Shown here: one piece after another, positions 6,976-16,307 of the stretch
How positions within the stretch are numbered: the first letter of the stretch is position 1
How the letters are laid out: each line of letters starts with the position of its first letter
NCBI GenBank assembly: GCA_017441005.1
Contig: JAFSAM010000072.1
Span: 1 to 32,220 of the forward strand
Direction of reading: 5' to 3'
Source of the DNA: Clostridia bacterium
Lineage (GTDB): Bacteria > Bacillota > Clostridia > Oscillospirales > CAG-272
Length of the DNA stretch: 32,220 bases
Translations under genes and position numbers: made by a program
The notes under the pieces: generated by a model
What the model saw: only the letters and a program-made list of their open reading frames with translations
Database searches by the model: none
Told to the model about the DNA's origin: nothing

Positions 6976-8001
6976 ATGAAGAAATACTTGCTATCGGAAA
7001 CAGGTAATTTTTACAAGGCGAATATGCATTGTCATACTACAATATCCGATGGAAAAATGACACCCGAACAGATAAAGGCTCTATACCTTTCAAAAGGATA
7101 TTCGATCGTAGCTTTTACCGATCATGACGTGCTGATCGATCACAGCGATCTTTGCGACGACGGATTTTTGGCATTGAACGGCTATGAAATGGAGTTTACC
7201 GAGACGGGAGACAAGCCGACAATTATGAAAAAAACGGCTCACTTTTGTTTTGTCGCAAAGGAGCCCGATAATCTTAAGCAGGTATGCTTCCACAGAAGCA
7301 AGTATCTGATAGGCAATGCCGTAAACTACCGAGACGCAGTGATTTTCGACGAGACCGAGCCCGATTTTGAAAGAGATCACGATCCCGTAATCATAAATAA
7401 AGCAATCAAAAAGGCGAAGGAAAACGGCTTTTTCGTTACGTATAACCACCCGGCGTGGTCGCTTGAAAACTATTCACACTACAGCCGATACGAGGGCTTT
7501 GATGCGATGGAGATGTATAACTATTCCTGCCTCGTTTCGGGCTTTATCGACTTCAACGAAAAGGAATATGACGACCTTCTGCGGCTTGGCAAAAGAGTCT
7601 ACTGCGTCGGCGGCGACGATAACCATAATTCGCGAAAAATTGACAGCAGTCGCTTTGACTCCTGCGGAGCATATACCGTGATCAAGGCGGAAAAGCTTGA
7701 ATACAGAGCAATAACAAAGGCACTTACGGACGGAAACTTTTATTCAAGTCTCGGGCCTATGATAAAAGCACTTTGGTATGAGGACGGTTTTATATATATC
7801 GAGACCTCGGAGGTCGACAGAATAGTGATGCATACCTCAATAAGACCAACATTTATTGAGTATGCCGAAAAGGATTCGACGTTGACGGGGGCAAGATTTG
7901 AGATCAAGCCCGAATACGGCTACGTCAGGTTTACGGTGTTCGATAAAAACAACGTTCCCGCAACGACCAATGCATATTTTCTTGAAGATTATTATATATG
8001 A
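6976..8001 (+). CDS. PHP-domain metal-dependent phosphoesterase
   Basis: A 341-residue protein read from the ATG at 6976 (AAAGGG 9 bases before). A longer frame from GTG 6928 is rejected because that codon lies inside the promoter. PHP-superfamily motifs are plain: NMHCHTTISDG (H18, H20, D25), FTDHD (D49-D51), YNHPAW (H158) and VGGDDNHN (D214-H217), together a polynuclear metal site. PHP enzymes hydrolyse phosphoesters such as nucleotides, histidinol phosphate or 3',5'-bisnucleotides. This sits in the stand-alone group, with a C-terminal all-beta extension (about 250-341). Substrate not determinable. It is first in an operon with an unknown protein (19-base gap) and PepF. Confidence 0.88.
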   Translation: MKKYLLSETGNFYKANMHCHTTISDGKMTPEQIKALYLSKGYSIVAFTDHDVLIDHSDLCDDGFLALNGYEMEFTETGDKPTIMKKTAHFCFVAKEPDNLKQVCFHRSKYLIGNAVNYRDAVIFDETEPDFERDHDPVIINKAIKKAKENGFFVTYNHPAWSLENYSHYSRYEGFDAMEMYNYSCLVSGFIDFNEKEYDDLLRLGKRVYCVGGDDNHNSRKIDSSRFDSCGAYTVIKAEKLEYRAITKALTDGNFYSSLGPMIKALWYEDGFIYIETSEVDRIVMHTSIRPTFIEYAEKDSTLTGARFEIKPEYGYVRFTVFDKNNVPATTNAYFLEDYYI

Positions 8002-8020
8002 TCAAAAAACGGAGAAAAAT

Positions 8021-8995
8021 ATGAATGACGGAAAGTTTTTGAAGATATATTCTCCAGAGCTCGGGCAAAAGTATGCACCGTTCAGCATCTATCTTCCCGC
8101 AGGAAAGGGACTTTATGCCGAATACCGCTTTTACTATATGAAAAAGGGAATTAATACGGAGCTTTTGTTTTCGGGCGGACCGAACGATCCTTCAAACTGT
8201 GAGTTTTACAGAATAAGAGAGGCTTATATGGGTAAGCTTGAAAGCGGCGTATTTATGCCGCATTTTCGAGTGCTTCAGGGCGGAGAGGTCGGTTTTGCCT
8301 TTTGCGAGAAGGGCGCTGGAGATTTTTGCGGCGGCTTCCACGGAGACGAGGTTATGACAGAGGTGGCTTTGATCGCCGACGGGAAGAGAATGGATCTTGA
8401 CAGACCGTATTTCGGCAGCTTTGAGGATATTTCTTTTGAAGAGGGATCGGTTATTACTCGTTGCAACACACCGACAGAAAAGCTTGTTTTCCATAAGCAA
8501 AAATATACGGTGAAAAATAACGAGCTGTGCCTTATGCAGTATATTGAATGGCTAAAAGATGCTATGCCGCTTGTCGCGGCGTATTCACCGATGCTGACGG
8601 CGCAAAGGCTAAATCCGTCTGACAAGAGCATATTGACAGACACCGTCGAGTTTTACGACGATCGTGGCGGAAAGCTGTTGACTTCGTTTGATACGACTTC
8701 CTACGGCGATCGTCTCGACGGAAAATTCAGTGAGTCGTTTTGCAGGGATACAAAATCGACCTACGTCAAGGTATACGGAAAGAAAAGCGGCGTTGCCATA
8801 GAGGGAGGGTATAATGTAATAGACGATACGATACCCGATGAGCAGATCGATACACATCTTTGTGTGCGTTTCGGTCAGGCTTTTGACAACAAGATCTATT
8901 TTAATATTGCCAAGGGGCAGGCGCCAAAGAAGGGAACTGTCTGGCAAAGCGATATTTTCTACAGGCTTACATATTCCGGAAAAGAAAAGGGGTAA
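8021..8995 (+). CDS. Unrecognised cytoplasmic protein, 324 aa
   Basis: I chose the ATG at 8021, 8 bases after CGGAG; a longer frame back to 7898 overlaps the PHP gene for 104 bases and is not needed. I do not recognise a family. The 324-residue product has no signal peptide or membrane segment, is rich in aromatics and glycine, and shows many alternating strand-like stretches (for example YAEYRFYYMKKG, EVGFAFCEKG, VKVYGKKSGVAIEGGYNVI), suggesting a beta-sandwich of the kind seen in mutarotase-like or carbohydrate-binding proteins. It lies between the PHP phosphoesterase (19-base gap) and PepF (5-base gap), so the three are surely co-transcribed. No catalytic motif can be named. Confidence 0.85.
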   Translation: MNDGKFLKIYSPELGQKYAPFSIYLPAGKGLYAEYRFYYMKKGINTELLFSGGPNDPSNCEFYRIREAYMGKLESGVFMPHFRVLQGGEVGFAFCEKGAGDFCGGFHGDEVMTEVALIADGKRMDLDRPYFGSFEDISFEEGSVITRCNTPTEKLVFHKQKYTVKNNELCLMQYIEWLKDAMPLVAAYSPMLTAQRLNPSDKSILTDTVEFYDDRGGKLLTSFDTTSYGDRLDGKFSESFCRDTKSTYVKVYGKKSGVAIEGGYNVIDDTIPDEQIDTHLCVRFGQAFDNKIYFNIAKGQAPKKGTVWQSDIFYRLTYSGKEKG

Positions 8996-9000
8996 TTATT

Positions 9001-10761
9001 ATGTACGACAGATGGTCACTTGACGTATTCTATACGGGAATAGACGATCCGAAAATCGAAAAGGATTTTGAAGAATGGGAGAAATTGAATGCCGATTACA
9101 GAAAAAAGGTCTTAGGTGTATCTTCCGAAGATACTGTCAAAGCTATCGAAGAGATATTGTTGCTCAAAGAACAGATATTGAACGTAACAAACAGGCTGTT
9201 CGTTTATTTCAGGCTTCGTAAGTCGGCAAACAATTCGGATAAAGAGGGCAACTCCTACAGAACGAGAATAACCGAGCTTTCTTCGGCAAACGCAAAAGAG
9301 GACGTAATTTTTGTCAAGTATATCGGGGAAATAAGAGACCTTGACGATGTGATCGAAAAAAGCGAATTGCTTAAAGAATACGGCTTTTATCTCCGTAATA
9401 TAAGGTCCGAGGTCGAGCACAGCATGGACGGTGATGCCGAGTATGCATTTTCCCGTCTTTCAAGTGCGGCGGGGCTTGCCTGGGCGGAGCAGTATGCGTA
9501 TTTGATGTCGAACACAAAATTCGAGGTGCTTGGTGAGAAGCGATCGTTTAACCAGCTTCAGACACTTGCAAAAAGCTCTGACAGAAATGAGCGTATAGCG
9601 GCATACGAGGCACAGCTTGCACACTATCCCGCAATAACCGATGCTCTTGCTTTTTCGGTAAACAACATAAAGCTGCACGTCTTGACAGAGGCAGAGCTTC
9701 GCGGATATGAATCTCCCCTTGAAATGACCTTGGCACAGACACATATCAAGCGAGAGACGGTCGATGCAATGTGGACTGCGGTCATCGAGAGCTTCCCCAA
9801 ATTCAGAGAGTATCTGAAGCACAAGGCAAAGCTGCTCGGTCACAAAAACGGATTGCCCTGGTATGACATATACCAGCCGGTAGGGAATGCCGTGTCGAAG
9901 CCCTATACCGTCGAGGAGGCACACAGGTATCTTGTGGAGCATTTTGCAAGCTTTTCTTCCGATATGTCCGAAATGATGGATAAGGCATTCAAAGAGGATT
10001 GGATCGACTTTTACTCAAGACCGGGCAAGTCGGGCGGGGCATTTTGCTATGGCTTGACCTGGTTCGGAGAGGCGCGCATACTCACCAATTATGCGGGCAA
10101 CTTCGGTGCGGTAAATACTCTTGCTCATGAGCTTGGACACGCGTTCCACAGTATGCAGACAAAGCTCAACAGACCGCTTAATAGGCTGAATCCGCTCCCC
10201 GTTTCGGAGACGGCGTCCACGTTCAACGAGATATTCCTTATGAATGATGCCATTGCGAACGCCGAGGGCGATGACAAGATCGTGTTGCTTGATAAGCAGA
10301 TCACCGATGCACTTATGATACTTCCCGATATGTATATCAGATACAGGACGGAGGACGAGTTGATCAACAGGCGGAGAAACGGTTTCGTTTATGCGGACGA
10401 GATAAACAGGCTTATGACCGATACCCAGAAGGAGGTATACGGAGATGCACTCGACAACGATTATCTCTATCCCTACATCTGGTGCGACAAATCGCACTAC
10501 TATTCGGCAAAGAGAACGTATTACAACTATCCTTATGCCTTCGGCGGTCTGTTTGGCCGCGGACTATATGCAAAGTATCTGGAGGAGGGCGACTCCTTCG
10601 TGCCGAAATACAGAGAGATGCTTCGTCAGACTCCTATGAAGACAGTCGAGGATGCGGCTCTTGTAATGGGCATTGATCTTAGCGACGTCAACTTCTGGAG
10701 AAAGAGTATTTCTACCGTATGCGAAAGCATTGACCTTTTTATAAAAGAAACAAGCAAATAA
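9001..10761 (+). CDS. pepF: M3 family oligoendopeptidase (PepF-type)
   Basis: A 586-residue cytoplasmic zinc peptidase of family M3B, which trims oligopeptides of roughly 7 to 17 residues produced by protein turnover or peptide uptake. Seen: HELGHAFHS with zinc ligands H376 and H380 and catalytic E377, and ETAST, with E403 as the probable third ligand, followed by FNE. The N-terminal helical lobe (1-200) and the C-terminal YYNYPYAFGGLFGRGLYA are typical, and length matches PepF (about 600). The ATG follows AAAAGGGG. It is third in the operon after the PHP and unknown genes, and transcription ends at the composite hairpin at 10761-10843. Confidence 0.93.
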   Translation: MYDRWSLDVFYTGIDDPKIEKDFEEWEKLNADYRKKVLGVSSEDTVKAIEEILLLKEQILNVTNRLFVYFRLRKSANNSDKEGNSYRTRITELSSANAKEDVIFVKYIGEIRDLDDVIEKSELLKEYGFYLRNIRSEVEHSMDGDAEYAFSRLSSAAGLAWAEQYAYLMSNTKFEVLGEKRSFNQLQTLAKSSDRNERIAAYEAQLAHYPAITDALAFSVNNIKLHVLTEAELRGYESPLEMTLAQTHIKRETVDAMWTAVIESFPKFREYLKHKAKLLGHKNGLPWYDIYQPVGNAVSKPYTVEEAHRYLVEHFASFSSDMSEMMDKAFKEDWIDFYSRPGKSGGAFCYGLTWFGEARILTNYAGNFGAVNTLAHELGHAFHSMQTKLNRPLNRLNPLPVSETASTFNEIFLMNDAIANAEGDDKIVLLDKQITDALMILPDMYIRYRTEDELINRRRNGFVYADEINRLMTDTQKEVYGDALDNDYLYPYIWCDKSHYYSAKRTYYNYPYAFGGLFGRGLYAKYLEEGDSFVPKYREMLRQTPMKTVEDAALVMGIDLSDVNFWRKSISTVCESIDLFIKETSK

Positions 10762-10843
10762 AAAATCACCGTCTTTTTTGATATGCACCCCAAAAGTTAG
10801 ACACTTTTTGAGGTGCATATCATTTTTTTGAACGGTGCTTTTT
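10761..10843. terminator. Composite terminator hairpin with palindromic insert in the loop
   Basis: The outer stem pairs AAAAATCACCGT (10761-10772) with ACGGTGCTTTTT (10832-10843), one mismatch, giving an A/T-flanked bidirectional terminator between convergent pepF and phoR. Its loop is enlarged by a 42-bp palindrome (10780-10821) flanked by T6 and T7 runs. Confidence 0.75.
10780..10821. mobile_element. 42-bp palindrome resembling fused IS ends (putative MITE-like remnant)
   Basis: Perfect 10-bp arms GATATGCACC/GGTGCATATC continue with one mismatch into CAAAA/TTTTG. Each arm reads roughly GCACCYCAAAAGT, and the left one continues CAAAAGTTAGAC, which from memory resembles terminal inverted repeats of IS150-group IS3-family elements. 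No transposase is present. The T-run on each side could be a target duplication. Classification as a mobile remnant is inference. Confidence 0.5.
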
Positions 10844-10847
10844 TATA

Positions 10848-12494
10848 TTAAAATTCAATTGTGACCGTCGTACCTTTTCCAATCTTGCTGTCAAGCTTGA
10901 TCGTTCCACGGTGATAAACTACAGCATGTTTTACGATAGAAAGTCCAAGGCCGGTGCCGCCGGTTTCTTTGGAGTGGCTTTTATCAACACGGTAGAAGCG
11001 TTCGAAAATGCGGCTTTGATGCTCGGCAGGAATACCGATACCGGTGTCACTTACTGAGAGAATAATACTGCCGTTTTTGTTCTTGAGATCAACCGTTACC
11101 TTGCCGCCTTCCTTGTTGTAACGAATGGCGTTGTCGCAAAGATTATAGATGATTTCATAAAGATATCTGCGGATTCCGTTCATTATACAAGACTCGCCGT
11201 GTAGGTGAAGCTCTACTTGTTTTTTTGTCGCGGAAACGTTCAGTTCTTCAACAACCTCGTTTGCTACATCGTAGAGATCAACAGCCTCGGTGGCAGGTTC
11301 AAGGTCCTCGTCGAGCTGAGAAAGCCGAATAATATCATTGATAAGCGAAACAAGTCTTGTTGCTTCGTTTTTGATATTACCCACAAATCTTTTTGTGTCC
11401 TCCGGTTTTACAAGACCGTTTTCAAGAAGCTCGGCACTACCGATAATGGATTGAAGCGGTGTTTTCAGTTCATGTGAAACATTGGCGGTAAACTCCTTGC
11501 GGTTACGCTCGGCAAACGCCGTTTCAGTTACGTCAAAACAAAGAATAACAATGCCTACCGTCTTGCCGTCCGATTCGGTACGGTTAATCACAAACTGATA
11601 CTCTCTGCCGTTTCTTTCCTCACGGAACTCGGCTCTCTTGCCGCCGAGTGCCTTTTCAACTGCATGGCTCATATCGATACTGCGGTCAAGGGTTAGAAAA
11701 TCACGCCCAACAGCCGTTTCATCTGCCGAAAACAGCATTTTGGCGGCGGCATTGATACTGAGTACTATACCTTTTTTATCAAGCAGGACAAGTCCCTCGT
11801 TCATAGAAGCAGTAATTTGCTCGAACTCATCGGACTTCTGCCGAAGCTCTTGCACTTGTTTTGTGATCTGCTTGTGCTGTTTGTTGAGTTTTGTAAGAAT
11901 AGGTGCAAGCTCCTCATAGGTTTCGTTTTTTGAAGGATTTTCAAGGTCAAGTTCATTAAGCGGCTTTACAATATCATTTGCCATTTTGTGAGACAGCAAA
12001 AAAGCTACAACAGAGGAGATCAAGATAATAGCGGAAATGGCGGGAAGCATACCGATAATCAGAGCACCCACCGTTACCTGGCTAACAGAAATACGAAGCA
12101 CGTCGCCGTTTTTAAGGCGGATGGCTTCATAAAAGGTACGCTCGGTCAAGGTAGAAGAATATCTTGCGCTGCTGCCTTTTCCTTTTTTAAGTGCCTCGGC
12201 AATTTCTTCGCGCTCGAGGTGATTTTCCATATCCCGGGCATTTGCCTGCGAATCGTAGAGCACCGTACCTTCAGCTGATACTAAGGTAAAACGGAATACA
12301 GAAGAATCGAAATTATCAAAATACTCTGTACCGGACTTGTCTACGTTGGCAGCAACAAGGGAAAGCTCCTCTTTGAGCTGTGTTACCTGTGATTTATTAA
12401 AAAAATCATACAGAAAGCTGCTTGCGATGAAAAGACTGGCCAAAAGCACTACCGTTGCAACGGCTATAATAGAGCGAAAAATTTTTTTACTCAT
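10848..12494 (-). CDS. phoR: PhoR-type phosphate sensor histidine kinase
   Basis: I set the start at ATG 12494: it overlaps the response-regulator stop as ATGA and has GGAG 8 bases upstream, whereas the GTG at 12503 overlaps that ribosome binding site. 548 residues: membrane segment about 7-30, extracytoplasmic sensor region about 31-140, second membrane segment about 144-168, a linker, PAS-like domain about 225-325, then the kinase core with SHELKTPLQ (H341), NLCDNAIRYN, DTGIGIP, FERFYRVDKSHS and GTGLGLSIVK. It autophosphorylates and passes phosphate to the co-encoded PhoP/PhoB-type regulator under phosphate limitation. Last gene of the pst-pho operon. Confidence 0.93.
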   Translation of the reverse strand: MSKKIFRSIIAVATVVLLASLFIASSFLYDFFNKSQVTQLKEELSLVAANVDKSGTEYFDNFDSSVFRFTLVSAEGTVLYDSQANARDMENHLEREEIAEALKKGKGSSARYSSTLTERTFYEAIRLKNGDVLRISVSQVTVGALIIGMLPAISAIILISSVVAFLLSHKMANDIVKPLNELDLENPSKNETYEELAPILTKLNKQHKQITKQVQELRQKSDEFEQITASMNEGLVLLDKKGIVLSINAAAKMLFSADETAVGRDFLTLDRSIDMSHAVEKALGGKRAEFREERNGREYQFVINRTESDGKTVGIVILCFDVTETAFAERNRKEFTANVSHELKTPLQSIIGSAELLENGLVKPEDTKRFVGNIKNEATRLVSLINDIIRLSQLDEDLEPATEAVDLYDVANEVVEELNVSATKKQVELHLHGESCIMNGIRRYLYEIIYNLCDNAIRYNKEGGKVTVDLKNKNGSIILSVSDTGIGIPAEHQSRIFERFYRVDKSHSKETGGTGLGLSIVKHAVVYHRGTIKLDSKIGKGTTVTIEF

Positions 12495-13165
12495 CGTTTC
12501 CACTCCATTTTATAACCCACACCGATCACCGTTTCAATAAGGCAGCCGCTATCCCCCAGCTTTTGTCGCAGGGTTTTAATGTGCATATCTACCGTTCTTG
12601 ACTCTCCGAGATAGTCGATGCCCCATACTTCCGACAGGAGCTTATCGCGGGAGAACACGATACCGGGATTTTGCATAAAGAGCTTCAGTATTTCAAATTC
12701 CTTGAAGGTAAGTACCGCTTTTTCACCGTTAACGGTTACAAGGTGTTCCTTGTCGCTGAGAGTGATTTCACCGATTGAAAGTACTTCTTCTTTCCCGTCA
12801 GGCTCACAGCGTCGCAGTACCGCTTTAATACGGGATACCATTTCCATAACACCGAACGGTTTTACAAGGTAATCGTCAGCACCCGTATCAAGACCCTGTA
12901 TCTTATCCATTTCCGAACCTTTAGCTGTTGCCATGATCACAGGGATTCTTCGTGTTTCAGGGTTCATTCTGATTTCTTTCAACACTTCAACGCCGTCCTT
13001 ACCGGGCAGCATAATGTCAAGCACGATCAGCTCCGGCTTTTCGGTTTTCAGCGCTTCGAGTACAGAAATACCGTCAGAAAAGCCTTTCGCTTCAAAGCCG
13101 GTCTGTGTCAGCGTATAAACCTCGATGTCTCGTATGGTATTGTCGTCATCAACACACCAAATCAT
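12491..13165 (-). CDS. phoP: PhoP/PhoB-type OmpR-family response regulator
   Basis: A 224-residue two-domain regulator. The receiver has acidic pocket DDD (6-8), phospho-acceptor D50 in VLDIMLPG and KPFG; the C-terminal OmpR-type winged helix contains LTFKEFEILKLF and SRTVDMHIKTLRQKLG. The ATG at 13165 lies one base after the phoU stop, with AAAGGAG 6 bases upstream. It should bind the direct repeats upstream of pstS (17211-17250). Whether to call it PhoP or PhoB is a naming matter: the position between phoU and phoR decides the function. Translationally coupled to phoR by ATGA. Confidence 0.93.
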   Translation of the reverse strand: MIWCVDDDNTIRDIEVYTLTQTGFEAKGFSDGISVLEALKTEKPELIVLDIMLPGKDGVEVLKEIRMNPETRRIPVIMATAKGSEMDKIQGLDTGADDYLVKPFGVMEMVSRIKAVLRRCEPDGKEEVLSIGEITLSDKEHLVTVNGEKAVLTFKEFEILKLFMQNPGIVFSRDKLLSEVWGIDYLGESRTVDMHIKTLRQKLGDSGCLIETVIGVGYKMEWKR

Positions 13166-13166
13166 A

Positions 13167-13811
13167 TTATTCTCCTTTATGAATACCGGTTACGGAGAAC
13201 TCAACCCATTCTGCAATATTCACGGCGTGGTCTCCGATACGTTCAAAATATTTTGCTATCATAAGAAGATCGAGAGCATACTCGCCATTTGCGGTATTTT
13301 CCGCGATCAACTTAATAAGTGTCTGTTTTACACGGTCAAAGGCATCGTCCACTATGTCATCGTGATCGAATACCGATTTGGCAAGCTTCAGATCCTGATT
13401 TACATAGGCATCAATGCTGTCGGTCACCATTTTAATAGTGGCTTCTGCCATAAGACGAATGTCGTGGCATTCCTCACCGGTCTTGCCGTTAAGGAAAGTG
13501 ATGATCTCGGCAATGTCTTCTGCCTGGTCGCCGATCCTTTCCATATCGGTTATCATTTTAAGGGCAGCGGAGATCACACGAAGGTCTTTTGCTACGGGCT
13601 GCTGCTGGAGAAGCAATTTTAAGCAAATTGCTTCGATTTCACGCTCCATTTGGTCGATCGTATGACCTTGCTCCTTTACTTTTCGGGCGTTTGCAACGTT
13701 GCCTTCCAAAAGTGCTTTTGCTGACAGGGCGATAATACTTTCACATTCAGCACCCATACCAATCATTTTTTTGTTCAGCAGGCTAAGCTGCTCATCAAAT
13801 CTGCTTCTCAT
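13167..13811 (-). CDS. phoU: Phosphate signalling protein PhoU
   Basis: A 214-residue all-helical protein with two PhoU repeats; the repeat signature appears as MITDMERIGDQAEDIAE and IAKYFERIGDHAVNIAE, metal-binding E/D clusters typical of the family. PhoU links the Pst transporter to PhoR and restrains phosphate uptake. I use the ATG at 13811 (MRSRFDEQL, the usual N-terminus of clostridial PhoU, 4 bases after the pstB stop) rather than the in-frame TTG at 13823, which lies on top of the AGGAAGG ribosome binding sequence. It runs to one base before the response regulator. Confidence 0.93.
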   Translation of the reverse strand: MRSRFDEQLSLLNKKMIGMGAECESIIALSAKALLEGNVANARKVKEQGHTIDQMEREIEAICLKLLLQQQPVAKDLRVISAALKMITDMERIGDQAEDIAEIITFLNGKTGEECHDIRLMAEATIKMVTDSIDAYVNQDLKLAKSVFDHDDIVDDAFDRVKQTLIKLIAENTANGEYALDLLMIAKYFERIGDHAVNIAEWVEFSVTGIHKGE

Positions 13812-13815
13812 AATA

Positions 13816-14571
13816 TCAACCAAACCTTCCTGTTATGTAATCTTCGGTACGTTTATCAACGGGCTGGGAGAATATTTTTTCGGTTTCACCGAATTCTACT
13901 AACTCTCCGAGAAGGAAGAATGCCGTATTATCAGAAATACGAACTGCTTGCTGCATATTATGAGTCACTATAATTATAGTATACTTTTCTTTCAATTGCA
14001 ATGCAAGTTCCTCAATTCTTGAAGTAGAAATTGGGTCGAGTGCGCTTGTCGGCTCGTCCATGAGTAACACTTTAGGCTCTACAGCAAGGGCACGGGCAAT
14101 ACATAAACGCTGTTGTTGACCACCCGAGAGGCCGAGAGCGTTCTTTTTGAGGCGGTCTTTTACCTCGTCCCAGATAGCCGCATCACGAAGAGCCTGTTCT
14201 ACGATCTCATCCAGCTTTACCTTGCTTGTGGTACCGTGTGTACGGGGACCGTAGGCAATATTATCGTAAATGCTCATCGGGAAAGGGTTTGGTTTCTGAA
14301 ACACCATACCAACGTCGCGACGCAGCTCGTTTACGTCCACACCTTTGTCGAATATGTTGCTGCCATTGTAGCAAACCTCACCTGTGATCTTTACGATCGG
14401 GATAAGGTCGTTCATGCGGTTAAGGGTTTTAAGAAAAGTGGACTTGCCGCATCCTGAAGGGCCGATCAGCGCCGTGATACTTTTTTCGGGTATGGCAATA
14501 TTTATGTCCTTTAAGGCTTTATTGTCTCCGTACCATAGGCACAGGTCTTTAGCCGTTATTATTTCACTCAT
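13816..14571 (-). CDS. pstB: Phosphate ABC transporter ATP-binding protein PstB
   Basis: A 251-residue ABC ATPase: Walker [10 protein letters not shown] (37-45), Q-loop [14 protein letters not shown], signature LSGGQQQR (148-155), Walker [12 protein letters not shown] (169-179) and switch [21 protein letters not shown] and [14 protein letters not shown] are diagnostic of PstB. It powers high-affinity phosphate import with PstC and PstA. The ATG overlaps the pstA stop (ATGA at 14571-14568). By hand count 10 of its 12 arginines use CGT or CGC, unlike neighbouring chromosomal genes. Confidence 0.96.
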   Translation of the reverse strand: MSEIITAKDLCLWYGDNKALKDINIAIPEKSITALIGPSGCGKSTFLKTLNRMNDLIPIVKITGEVCYNGSNIFDKGVDVNELRRDVGMVFQKPNPFPMSIYDNIAYGPRTHGTTSKVKLDEIVEQALRDAAIWDEVKDRLKKNALGLSGGQQQRLCIARALAVEPKVLLMDEPTSALDPISTSRIEELALQLKEKYTIIIVTHNMQQAVRISDNTAFFLLGELVEFGETEKIFSQPVDKRTEDYITGRFG

Positions 14572-15410
14572 ACGTTTCTCCTTTTATCGAAGTATTTGCC
14601 AACCAATGTGGCAGACAGGTTTATCAGTAGTGTCAGTATCATCAATATTGCGGCAATGGCGAAGGCTATTCCGAATTCACCTTCTTCTTTTGCATACACA
14701 TACAAGGCGACAGTTAAGGTCGCACCGGGGGAAGCCAAGCCTTCGACAATGCCATTAAGAGCGTGTGCAAAACCTGCGGTAAAGAGCAAGGCTGCAGATT
14801 CGCCGAGAATACGGCCGACGGATAAGATACAACCGGTGATAACACCGTCTACACATCCGGGGAGAACTACGGTGCGGATGACACGCCATTTACCTGCTCC
14901 CAAACCAAAAGCCCCCTCACGGTAGCTCTGCGGAACGGTTTTCAGACTTTCTTGTGTGGTACGCATTACTGTGGGTAGATTCATAATAACCAAAGTCAGA
15001 GCACCTGCAAGCAGGCTTGTTCCGAAATTATTGGAAAAAAGAAGCATACCGACAAGACCGTAGATGATAGACGGAATGCCCGAAAGAGTTTCGGCGGCGT
15101 ATTCGATCATAGCCACTAACCTTTTATTTTTAGCGTATTCGGTAAGGTAAATTGCCGCACCGACACCGAAGGGAAGCACGATAACAAGTGTGGCAAGTAC
15201 GATATAGACCGTGTTCAAAATGTCCGGCAGAATACCGATCCTCTCGGTTAAGTAGCTTCGCTTGGTGGAGAGTAGCTCCCACGAAATATTCGGGATGCCG
15301 TTTATAAATACATACACAAGCAGGAACAGCACAAGTGCTGCTGTAATCGCTGTTGATGCGATCATAAAGCCACGCATAAAACCGATATATATTTTTCTTT
15401 TCTTGTTCAT
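14568..15410 (-). CDS. pstA: Phosphate ABC transporter permease PstA
   Basis: A 280-residue permease with six predicted membrane segments and the PstA features [33 protein letters not shown] and the EAA-type loop [30 protein letters not shown]. It forms the membrane channel with PstC. The ATG at 15410 starts one base after the pstC stop with AAGGAG upstream, indicating translational coupling. Confidence 0.95.
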   Translation of the reverse strand: MNKKRKIYIGFMRGFMIASTAITAALVLFLLVYVFINGIPNISWELLSTKRSYLTERIGILPDILNTVYIVLATLVIVLPFGVGAAIYLTEYAKNKRLVAMIEYAAETLSGIPSIIYGLVGMLLFSNNFGTSLLAGALTLVIMNLPTVMRTTQESLKTVPQSYREGAFGLGAGKWRVIRTVVLPGCVDGVITGCILSVGRILGESAALLFTAGFAHALNGIVEGLASPGATLTVALYVYAKEEGEFGIAFAIAAILMILTLLINLSATLVGKYFDKRRNV

Positions 15411-15411
15411 A

Positions 15412-16284
15412 TTATTTCTCCTTATTACGCTTCAAGAAAAAATTGAGCGTAGCGTTTATCAGCATAATAAACAGGAACAGTACAAGGGCAATAGAGAACA
15501 AAGCGTTTCTCTGTAAGCTGCCGGGGCTTGAATATGCCATTTCGCTTGCAACGGCTGTTGTAAGAAAACGTACACTCTCAAAGAGGGAAGGCATATTAGC
15601 TACGTTACCTGCAACCATCATAACAGCCATTGCCTCACCGATCGCACGACCCACACCGAGCACCACAGCGGCGGCAATGCCGCTCTTTGCTGCAGGGACA
15701 GATACTCTGAAAAAGGTTTCGGTAGGTGTTGCGCCGAGAGCCAAAGATGCATCTTCATATTCCTTCGGGACGGCATCTAACGCTGTGATAGATACTTTTA
15801 TAATGTTCGGCAATATCATGATCGCTAGTACGATAATTGCCGCAAATAAACTTGCACCGTCCGGGATGTTGAAAAATTCACGGATCGCCGGTACAAGTAC
15901 AAGCATACCGACAAGTCCGTACACAACCGAAGGGATGCCTGCCAGCAGATTGACTGAAGCTTCAATAACGGCTCTGACCTTCTTGTTAGCTACTTTAGAA
16001 AGATAGACGGCGGTAAAAAATCCGATCGGTACACCGATCAATATTGCGCCTGCCGTTCCGTACACGCTTGTCAGTATAAACGGCAGTATCCCGTATTTTG
16101 GCTCGGGGGCTGTGGATGCCCATTCTTTTCCGAAAAGGAAATTAAACAGTCCGATCTCCTTAATGGCGGGAATACCCGAAATAATCAGGTATACCGTTAT
16201 AAGCAGAACACAGCCGACCGTTATTAAACCGAGTATGAGGAATATGCCGTGTACGATATTCTCGAATAATCTGTTTTTCTTCAT
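15412..16284 (-). CDS. pstC: Phosphate ABC transporter permease PstC
   Basis: A 290-residue permease with six membrane segments, partner of PstA. Diagnostic stretches are LFGKEWASTAPEPKYGILPFI, shown here by its start LFGKEW, ASVNLLAGIPSVVYGLVGM and the cytoplasmic loop LDAVPKEYEDASLALGATPTETFFRVSVP. The ATG at 16284 has GAGGT 11 bases upstream. It is separated from pstS by 58 bases that contain a stable hairpin (16308-16335), so it can be expressed at a lower level than the binding protein. Confidence 0.95.
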   Translation of the reverse strand: MKKNRLFENIVHGIFLILGLITVGCVLLITVYLIISGIPAIKEIGLFNFLFGKEWASTAPEPKYGILPFILTSVYGTAGAILIGVPIGFFTAVYLSKVANKKVRAVIEASVNLLAGIPSVVYGLVGMLVLVPAIREFFNIPDGASLFAAIIVLAIMILPNIIKVSITALDAVPKEYEDASLALGATPTETFFRVSVPAAKSGIAAAVVLGVGRAIGEAMAVMMVAGNVANMPSLFESVRFLTTAVASEMAYSSPGSLQRNALFSIALVLFLFIMLINATLNFFLKRNKEK

Positions 16285-16307
16285 AGTTTTTTGACCTCAA
16301 GTGGAAC

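Noticed and set aside
12495-12503. GTG start for phoR at 12503
   Set aside because: It sits on the ribosome binding site; ATG 12494 has ideal spacing and a classic ATGA overlap.
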